Assembly: GCA_937901055.1 (NCBI GenBank)
Contig: CALCGO010000447.1
Location: forward strand, 1 to 6,054
Origin: an uncultured Rhodobacterales bacterium
Lineage (GTDB): Bacteria; Pseudomonadota; Alphaproteobacteria; Rhodobacterales; Rhodobacteraceae
Length of the DNA stretch: 6,054 nucleotides
Direction: 5' to 3'
Below are positions 1 through 3,699 of the stretch, piece after piece. Below the pieces are notes generated by a model that saw nothing but the letters and a program-made list of their open reading frames with translations, searched no databases and was not told where the DNA came from. Both the position numbers and the translations under genes were made by a program. Position 1 is the stretch's first letter; each line of letters opens with the position of its first letter.

Positions 1-1
1 G

Positions 2-298
2 CCGGGTATCCGCCCGGGTGCGAAAACAGCGCTATATCTTGATTATGTCATGGTGCGTCTGTTGGTAGTCGGTTCGGCTTACCTGACAGCAGTGGTTCTG
101 TTGCCAGAGGTCCTAATCTCCAAAACGGCGATCCCGTTCTACTTCGGGGGTACGTCGCTTCTGATTATCGTGTCCGTTACGATGGATACGATCACGCAAG
201 TTCAGTCGCATATGATGGCGCATCAATATGAGAGCCTGATTGAGAAATCGAAATTGCGTGGCAAGAATAAAGCAAAATCAAAAGGGCACCGTAAATGA
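2..298 (+). CDS. secY: SecY, protein translocase channel subunit (C-terminal 98 residues; 5' end outside window)
   Basis: The reading frame is open from base 2 and ends at TGA 296-298. It encodes the end of SecY, the pore subunit of the inner-membrane SecYEG translocon. The fragment opens with PGIRPG, the conserved cytosolic loop before the ninth membrane segment; its Arg (codon 11-13) corresponds to the loop arginine important for SecA-driven export in E. coli. Two hydrophobic segments follow, matching TM9 (around LLVVGSAYLTAVVLLP) and TM10 (FYFGGTSLLIIVSVTMDTI). A cytosolic tail starting QVQSHMMAHQYE ends in a lysine-rich stretch, typical of the alphaproteobacterial protein. It overlaps adk by four bases (ATGA), so the two are probably translationally coupled. 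Nothing looks broken; the protein is cut only by the window edge. Confidence 0.97.
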   Translation, partial: PGIRPGAKTALYLDYVMVRLLVVGSAYLTAVVLLPEVLISKTAIPFYFGGTSLLIIVSVTMDTITQVQSHMMAHQYESLIEKSKLRGKNKAKSKGHRK

Positions 299-939
299 AC
301 ATTATTCTGCTTGGCCCACCGGGCGCTGGAAAAGGAACTCAAGCGCATCGGTTGGTAGCCGAGCGGGGAATGGTTCAATTGTCCACAGGTGACATGCTGC
401 GTGCTGCACGTACGTCTGGTACTGAAATGGGCAAGCAGGTCGCCGCCGTTATGGATCGCGGCGATTTGGTGACGGACGAGATCGTCATTGGTCTTATTGC
501 GGAACAGCTGGACAACAACACCAGCGGCACCGGTTTTATCTTTGATGGCTTCCCGCGCACTTTGGGGCAAGCCGATGCATTGGGTGAATTGCTGGAAAGC
601 AAAGGCCAGAACCTACACGCCGTAGTCGAGATGAAAGTCGATGACGAGGCGTTGGTCTCGCGTATCACGGGCCGCTTTACCTGTAGCGAATGTGGCGCGG
701 TTTATCATGATGTGACCAAGCAGCCCGCGAAAGAAGGTGAATGCGATAACTGTGGAAGCCACAAGTTTACGCGGCGCGCCGATGATAACGAAGAATCTCT
801 GCGGACGCGGCTGATGGCTTACTATCGCGATACATCGCCTTTGATCGGATATTACTACGCAAAAGGTCAGTTGAAACGTATCGACGGCCTCGGCGAGATT
901 GACGAAGTCGCTGCACGTGTTGGCAGCGCGTTAGACTAA
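295..939 (+). CDS. adk: Adenylate kinase, zinc-lid type
   Basis: Cytosolic adenylate kinase interconverts ATP + AMP and 2 ADP. The 214 residues are the normal length for the long-lid bacterial form. Visible motifs are the P-loop GPPGAGKGT (7-15), the AMP-binding STGDMLR region (30-36), DGFPRT (84-89), and RRADDNEESLRTRL (160-173) with the phosphate-contacting arginines. The lid carries Cys130-x2-Cys133 and Cys150-x2-Cys153, a four-cysteine metal site; by family knowledge this binds structural zinc (or iron, as in Paracoccus denitrificans), whereas the E. coli enzyme lacks it. The ATG overlaps the secY stop and the start gives exactly the canonical MNIILLGPPG N-terminus. There is no strong Shine-Dalgarno; GGGCACC lies just upstream, and coupling to SecY translation probably supplies ribosomes. 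Confidence 0.98.
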   Translation: MNIILLGPPGAGKGTQAHRLVAERGMVQLSTGDMLRAARTSGTEMGKQVAAVMDRGDLVTDEIVIGLIAEQLDNNTSGTGFIFDGFPRTLGQADALGELLESKGQNLHAVVEMKVDDEALVSRITGRFTCSECGAVYHDVTKQPAKEGECDNCGSHKFTRRADDNEESLRTRLMAYYRDTSPLIGYYYAKGQLKRIDGLGEIDEVAARVGSALD

Positions 940-947
940 CAGGAATT

Positions 948-966
948 AACCTCGGTAATCGGGGTT
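948..966 (+). promoter_or_regulatory. Hairpin just after adk, overlapping the rpsM promoter -35 box
   Basis: Arms AACCTCG (948-954) and CGGGGTT (960-966) pair over 7 bp with one G-U and a 5-nt loop. No U-run follows, so it is not a classical terminator. The right arm overlaps the first two bases of the downstream TTGACG. It could protect the 3' end of a secY-adk transcript or mark a processing point. This is inferred from base pairing alone. Confidence 0.4.
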
Positions 967-992
967 GACGGTGCTGCGGATGCTCCTATACT
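965..992 (+). promoter_or_regulatory. Sigma70-type promoter for rpsM-rpsK-rpoA-rplQ
   Basis: TTGACG (965-970) is a near-consensus -35 box and TATACT (987-992) a near-consensus -10 box, separated by 16 bp. Transcription should begin near 999. It lies in the adk-rpsM spacer, pointing into the alpha-operon genes, with no other reading frame crossing it. It would let rpsM-rplQ be transcribed independently of the upstream ribosomal-protein/secY-adk transcript. Confidence is high because both boxes and the spacing are good; the exact start site is inferred. Confidence 0.82.
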
Positions 993-1018
993 CCGCGAAC
1001 TTTCCGAAAGGTGAGAAT

Positions 1019-1105
1019 TTGCGTTGTCCGATTCGGACCGCAAGAAACTCGGCCCGAGTTATGGGCAAAGGGCCCACCAACCTATGCAAGGACGGTGGGT
1101 TTTAG
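1019..1105 (+). CDS. Possible 28-codon leader peptide upstream of rpsM
   Basis: A TTG at 1019 opens a 28-codon frame ending at TAG 1103-1105. It is preceded by TCCGAAAGGTGA (1003-1014), whose AGGTGA pairs well with the 16S 3' end at a workable distance. The product would start MRCPIRTARN and end CKDGGF; I recognise no family. The frame covers hairpins H1-H3 of the leader, and its stop lies at the last T of the H3 T-tract, so a translating ribosome would melt H3. It may simply be a chance open frame in a structured leader. Only the ribosome-binding element and the position relative to H3 support it. Confidence 0.22.
   Translation: MRCPIRTARNSARVMGKGPTNLCKDGGF
1073..1103 (+). terminator. Terminator-like hairpin in the rpsM leader (candidate attenuator)
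   Basis: CCCACC (1073-1078) pairs with GGTGGG (1094-1099), and inside it CCT (1081-1083) pairs with AGG (1089-1091) around the loop ATGCA. The stem is followed directly by TTTT (1100-1103). It lies about 75-105 nt into the predicted transcript, before the ribosomal genes, which is where an attenuator would sit. The short U-run and internal AA/AC mismatch make it a weak terminator, so partial read-through would be expected. Confidence 0.38.
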
Positions 1106-1145
1106 TTGTGAAAAAAGGTTCCGGTATGACGGAGCCGCAAACGAG

Positions 1146-1162
1146 AGAATGGAGGCCATTTT
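1146..1162 (+). promoter_or_regulatory. Shine-Dalgarno of rpsM, embedded in a small hairpin; fixes the TTG start
   Basis: GGAGG (1151-1155) stands 7 nt before the TTG at 1163. It lies within AGAATGG (1146-1152), loop AGG, CCATTTT (1156-1162), which can pair over 7 bp with one G-U. The 11-mer ATGGAGGCCAT (1149-1159) recurs before rpoA at 2034-2044 with the same 7-nt spacing. The ribosome-binding role is clear; the hairpin is weak and its effect is inferred. Confidence 0.7.
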
Positions 1163-1531
1163 TTGGCACGTATTGCAGGGGTAAACATCCCCACACATAA
1201 GCGGGTGGTTATCGCCCTTACTTATATCCACGGCATCGGTGACACGTCTGCAGAGGCGATTTGCGAAGCTGTGAAAATCGACGGCCCGCGCCGTGTTAAC
1301 GAATTGTCAGACGCTGAAGTTCTGGCCATCCGCGAGCACATCGACGCCAACTACCAGGTTGAAGGTGACCGTCGCCGTGAAGTTCAGATGAACATCAAGC
1401 GCCTGATGGATCTTGGTTGCTACCGTGGCCTACGTCACCGTCGTGGCCTTCCTGTGCGTGGTCAGCGGACCAGCACGAACGCTCGTACTCGCAAAGGCCC
1501 TGCAAAGGCCATTGCTGGTAAGAAGAAATAA
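1163..1531 (+). CDS. rpsM: 30S ribosomal protein S13
   Basis: S13 sits in the head of the small subunit, contacts 16S rRNA and P-site tRNA, and forms bridges to the 50S subunit. The 122 residues are full length. The N-terminus ARIAGVNIP is canonical, followed by the helix-turn-helix-like IHGIGDTSA (22-30). The arginine-rich C-terminal region has YRGLRHRRGLPVRGQRT (87-103) and TRKG (109-112), then a basic tail that reaches toward tRNA. The start is TTG: the frame has a TGA at 1127-1129 and no ATG or GTG before 1163, and GGAGG lies 7 nt upstream. A rare start on a highly expressed ribosomal gene is unusual and may lower translation relative to its neighbours. The rpsK start follows after 15 bp. 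Confidence 0.98.
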   Translation: MARIAGVNIPTHKRVVIALTYIHGIGDTSAEAICEAVKIDGPRRVNELSDAEVLAIREHIDANYQVEGDRRREVQMNIKRLMDLGCYRGLRHRRGLPVRGQRTSTNARTRKGPAKAIAGKKK

Positions 1532-1546
1532 GGGAGGGTTGATCTA

Positions 1547-1936
1547 ATGGCACGTGAAAAAGTTCGCATGAAGAAGAAAGTCCGCAAGAACATCTCGACT
1601 GGTGTTGCGCACATTAACTCTTCTTTCAATAACACAAAAATCCTTATCGCTGACGCGCAGGGCAATGCGATTGCATGGTCTTCCGCTGGTACTATGGGTT
1701 TCAAAGGCTCTCGTAAGTCTACACCTTATGCAGCGCAGATGGCTGCTGAAGATGCAGGCAAAAAGGCGCAAGAGCACGGCATGAAAACGCTTGAAGTTGA
1801 AGTTCAGGGCCCAGGTTCGGGTCGTGAGTCTGCACTTCGTGCATTGGCTGCAATTGGTTTGAACATCACATCTATTCGTGACGTAACACCAATGGCGCAC
1901 AACGGCTGTCGCCCACCAAAGCGTCGTCGCGTTTAA
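1547..1936 (+). CDS. rpsK: 30S ribosomal protein S11
   Basis: S11 is a small-subunit platform protein that contacts 16S rRNA near the mRNA exit, next to the Shine-Dalgarno helix. The 129 residues are full length. Recognisable blocks are GVAHINSSFNNTK (19-31), SAGTMGFKGSRKSTPYAA (46-63), VQGPGSGRESALRAL (86-100) and the C-terminal RDVTPMAHNGCRPPKRRRV (111-129). The Asn119-Gly120 pair is the site known to form isoaspartate in E. coli S11. The ATG is preceded by GGGAGGG (1532-1538) at 8 nt. Codons favour highly expressed forms (many GGT, GCT, CGT). It is co-transcribed with rpsM (15 bp apart). A strong hairpin lies between it and rpoA. Confidence 0.98.
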   Translation: MAREKVRMKKKVRKNISTGVAHINSSFNNTKILIADAQGNAIAWSSAGTMGFKGSRKSTPYAAQMAAEDAGKKAQEHGMKTLEVEVQGPGSGRESALRALAAIGLNITSIRDVTPMAHNGCRPPKRRRV

Positions 1937-1950
1937 CGCTATTTTACTAC

Positions 1951-1992
1951 CGGACTGTGCCTGTATTTTCGGGCGCAGTCTGTTCTGTTTCT
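1951..1992 (+). terminator. Strong hairpin with U-rich tail between rpsK and rpoA (partial terminator or processing site)
   Basis: Bases 1951-1963 (core GACTGTGCCTG) pair with 1970-1982 (core CGGGCGCAGTC) over 13 bp including three G-U pairs, around the loop TATTTT. The tail 1983-1992, TTCTGTTTCT, is U-rich but interrupted. It begins 14 nt after the rpsK stop. No promoter for rpoA is visible after it, so rpoA presumably depends on read-through. It could be a leaky terminator that sets S11/S13 above alpha subunit levels, or an RNase cleavage or 3'-end protection site. Confidence 0.45.
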
Positions 1993-2003
1993 AAACCTCG
2001 GGC

Positions 2004-2029
2004 GTTCCCCACCGGATCCAGTAGGGAAC
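2004..2029 (+). promoter_or_regulatory. Hairpin in the rpoA 5' region
   Basis: GTTCCC (2004-2009) pairs perfectly with GGGAAC (2024-2029) over 6 bp with a 14-nt loop containing the palindrome GGATCC. It ends 7 bases before the rpoA Shine-Dalgarno and immediately precedes the small hairpin that contains it. Function is unknown; the pairing is the only evidence. Confidence 0.35.
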
Positions 2030-2032
2030 AAG

Positions 2033-2045
2033 TATGGAGGCCATA
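2033..2045 (+). promoter_or_regulatory. Shine-Dalgarno of rpoA in a small hairpin matching that of rpsM
   Basis: GGAGG (2036-2040) is 7 nt before the ATG at 2048. TATGG (2033-2037) can pair with CCATA (2041-2045) around loop AGG. The rpsM site has AATGG and CCATT, so the terminal pair is T-A here and A-T there: a compensated difference around an otherwise identical ATGGAGGCCAT. The ribosome-binding role is clear; hairpin formation is inferred. Confidence 0.6.
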
Positions 2046-2047
2046 AT

Positions 2048-3064
2048 ATGATCCACAAGAATTGGCAGGAACTCATCCGCCCAACGTCGCTGGAAATCAA
2101 ATCCGGCGCAGACGCACTTCGCATGGCAACGGCAGTAGCCGAGCCTCTGGAGCGCGGCTTTGGTCTGACACTCGGCAACGCGCTTCGTCGTGTTCTGTTG
2201 TCCTCGCTTCAAGGCGCGGCCATTACGTCGGTGCAGATTGACAACGTATTGCACGAATTCTCCAGCGTTGCTGGTGTGCGTGAAGACGTCACCGACATCG
2301 TCTTGAACCTCAAAGGTGTTGCGGTTTCCATGGAAGTCGAAGGCCCGAAGCGTGTTGCAATTAACGCAACTGGCCCGGGTGTTGTGACGGCTGGCGATAT
2401 CGCTGAAACCAACGGCATCGAAATCCTGAACAAAGATCACGTTATCTGTCACCTCGACGATGGCGCAACGCTTTACATGGAACTGACTGTCGAAACTGGT
2501 AAAGGTTATGTTGCTGCTGACAAGAACCGCCCCGAAGATGCGCCGATTGGTCTGATTTCGGTTGATGCGCTGTTCTCGCCAGTGACTAAAGCTTCTTATA
2601 AAGTTGAACCAACCCGCGAAGGTCAGGTTCTGGATTATGACAAGCTGACATTGACTGTTGAAACTGACGGTTCGATTTCTTCCGAAGATGCGATCGCTTA
2701 CGCGGCCCGTATCCTTCAGGATCAGCTGGCTGTATTCGTTAACTTCGACGAGCCTGAAGCGGCTGGTCGTGACGACGAAGAAGACGATCTGGAGTTCAAC
2801 CCGCTTCTGCTTAAGAAAGTGGACGAGCTGGAACTGTCTGTGCGTTCGGCAAACTGCTTGAAGAACGACAACATCGTTTACATCGGCGATCTGATCCAGA
2901 AGACCGAAGCAGAGATGCTGCGTACGCCGAACTTCGGTCGCAAATCTTTGAACGAGATCAAAGAAGTGCTGACAACTATGGGTCTGCACCTCGGAATGGA
3001 CATCATCGACTGGCCACCAGACAACATCGAAGAGCTGGCGAAAAAGTTCGAAGACCACTTCTAA
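2048..3064 (+). CDS. rpoA: DNA-directed RNA polymerase subunit alpha
   Basis: RpoA forms the dimer that nucleates RNA polymerase assembly, and its C-terminal domain touches UP-element DNA and activators. The 338 residues are the normal alphaproteobacterial length. The N-terminal assembly domain (about 1-235) contains GFGLTLGNALRRVLLSS (37-53), the dimerisation/beta-contact region, and NATGPGVVTAGDI (106-118). An acidic linker (about 234-250, rich in D and E) joins the C-terminal domain, which has VRSANCLK (265-272), whose Arg266 and Asn269 match the E. coli DNA-contacting R265 and N268. TPNFGRKSLNEIK (293-305) supplies the other DNA contacts, then LGMDIIDWPP. The ATG has a good GGAGG. A 133-bp spacer separates it from rplQ. 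Confidence 0.99.
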   Translation: MIHKNWQELIRPTSLEIKSGADALRMATAVAEPLERGFGLTLGNALRRVLLSSLQGAAITSVQIDNVLHEFSSVAGVREDVTDIVLNLKGVAVSMEVEGPKRVAINATGPGVVTAGDIAETNGIEILNKDHVICHLDDGATLYMELTVETGKGYVAADKNRPEDAPIGLISVDALFSPVTKASYKVEPTREGQVLDYDKLTLTVETDGSISSEDAIAYAARILQDQLAVFVNFDEPEAAGRDDEEDDLEFNPLLLKKVDELELSVRSANCLKNDNIVYIGDLIQKTEAEMLRTPNFGRKSLNEIKEVLTTMGLHLGMDIIDWPPDNIEELAKKFEDHF

Positions 3065-3068
3065 ATAA

Positions 3069-3116
3069 GTAGTGGCGGGGTTAACCCCGCCCTACAAAAT
3101 GCCCGCAATGGCGGGG
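3069..3116 (+). promoter_or_regulatory. GC-rich mutually exclusive hairpins between rpoA and rplQ
   Basis: GGCGGGG (3074-3080) and CCCCGCC (3085-3091) form a perfect 7-bp stem with loop TTAA, extended by GTAG/CTAC (3069-3072, 3092-3095) with T3073 bulged. A second GGCGGGG at 3110-3116 can pair with the same CCCCGCC instead, or fold locally as CCCGC (3102-3106) with GCGGG (3111-3115). No U-run follows, so it is not a standard terminator. The 133-nt spacer is long for an operon. It could be a processing or stabiliser element for rpoA mRNA, or a switch controlling L17 translation; only the pairing is observed. Confidence 0.5.
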
Positions 3117-3197
3117 AATATCTGGGCAATACCGCCCCAAGGAGAGTAGTCCACCCGCATGGGCTGCCAGACAAAGTATAAATGAAGGATTAAGAAA

Positions 3198-3620
3198 ATG
3201 CGTCATGGTAATGGTTACCGGAAATTAAACCGTACACACGAACACCGCAAAGCGATGTTTGCAAATATGGTTAGCTCGTTGGTAGAGCATGAGCAGATCA
3301 AAACGACTTTGCCAAAAGACAAAGAATTGAAGCGCATCATCGACAAGATGATCACGCTTGGTAAAAAAGGCGACTTGCACTCTCGTCGTATCGCGCAATC
3401 GCGTATGCGTCAGGAAGATGCCGTCAAGAAATTGTTCGACGTGCTTGGCCCGCGTTACGCCGAGCGTTCCGGCGGTTACGCCCGCGTTCTGAAAGCCGGC
3501 TTCCGTTATGGCGACATGGCACCGATGGCAATCATCGAACTTGTTGACCGCGACGTTGACGCGAAAGGCGCAGGCGACAAAGCCCGCGTTGCGCTTGAAG
3601 AAGCCGCCGCTGACGAATAA
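3198..3620 (+). CDS. rplQ: 50S ribosomal protein L17
   Basis: L17 is a large-subunit protein located near the peptide exit tunnel. The 140 residues are slightly longer than E. coli L17 (127) because of a C-terminal Ala/Glu/Asp-rich extension (about 121-140), usual in alphaproteobacteria. The N-terminal signature NRTHEHRKAMFANM (11-24) and HEQIKTTLPKDKEL (31-44) are clear, as is GGYARVLKAGFRYGDMAPM (92-110) in the second half. The ATG at 3198 is preceded by AAGGA (3185-3189) at 8 nt. It is the last gene of the alpha-operon block and is followed by an intrinsic terminator. An unused AAGGAG at 3139-3144 lies upstream in the spacer. Confidence 0.98.
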   Translation: MRHGNGYRKLNRTHEHRKAMFANMVSSLVEHEQIKTTLPKDKELKRIIDKMITLGKKGDLHSRRIAQSRMRQEDAVKKLFDVLGPRYAERSGGYARVLKAGFRYGDMAPMAIIELVDRDVDAKGAGDKARVALEEAAADE

Positions 3621-3648
3621 ATTGCGTTTGTCCGAAAGGATAGGCACA

Positions 3649-3699
3649 TTGAAACCTCGGGTTAACGCCCGGGGTTTTTTCTTGTCGAGATGTATTTGA
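3649..3699 (+). CDS. Possible 16-codon peptide reading through the operon terminator
   Basis: A TTG at 3649 stands 8 nt after AAAGGA (3635-3640) and opens 16 codons ending at TGA 3697-3699, directly abutting the ATG of the membrane-protein gene at 3700. The frame passes through the rplQ terminator. The peptide would begin MKPRVNARGF; no family is recognised. Translation here would unfold the terminator and deliver ribosomes to the next start, whose own Shine-Dalgarno is weak. Equally it may be chance: the frame is short and largely dictated by the terminator sequence. Confidence 0.2.
   Translation: MKPRVNARGFFLSRCI
3652..3680 (+). terminator. Intrinsic terminator of the alpha operon, after rplQ
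   Basis: AAACCTCGGG (3652-3661) pairs with CCCGGGGTTT (3668-3677) over 10 bp with one G-U, loop TTAACG, and T3675-T3680 forms the U-tract. It starts 32 nt after the rplQ stop. This is a textbook Rho-independent terminator and separates the ribosomal block from the membrane-protein gene. Confidence 0.9.

Larger units (their letters stand above)
999..1162 (+). promoter_or_regulatory. Structured 5' leader RNA of rpsM (five consecutive hairpins)
   Basis: Between the predicted start site and rpsM are five local hairpins. H1: GTCCG 1026-1030 with CGGAC 1034-1038. H2: AACTCG 1046-1051 with CGAGTT 1055-1060. H3: CCCACC 1073-1078 with GGTGGG 1094-1099, with an inner CCT/AGG pair, then TTTT. H4: GGTTCCG 1117-1123 with CGGAGCC 1130-1136, one G-U. 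H5: around the rpsM Shine-Dalgarno, 1146-1162. In E. coli the alpha-operon leader is where S4 represses translation. Here rpsD is not in the block, so any ligand is unknown. The structures are seen as base pairing; the regulatory role is inferred. Confidence 0.5.

Noticed and set aside
1126..1200. A 24-codon ATG frame overlapping the rpsM start, with AAAAAAGG upstream.
   Set aside because: It is out of frame with rpsM, the AAGG is part of hairpin H4's flank, and nothing beyond spacing supports translation. The rpsM GGAGG fits the TTG at 1163 better.
1937..2047. A missing rpsD between rpsK and rpoA as a deletion in this strain.
   Set aside because: Alphaproteobacteria normally encode S4 elsewhere, so this is the lineage arrangement and not a lesion.
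1991..3058. A 355-codon open frame on the minus strand opposite almost all of rpoA.
   Set aside because: rpoA is unmistakable on the plus strand. The antisense frame has no recognisable domains and is explained by the codon bias of a highly expressed gene.
3177..3183. TATAAAT before rplQ as a -10 box.
   Set aside because: No -35 match lies 16-18 bp upstream, and a start site there would fall inside or just before the ribosome-binding site.
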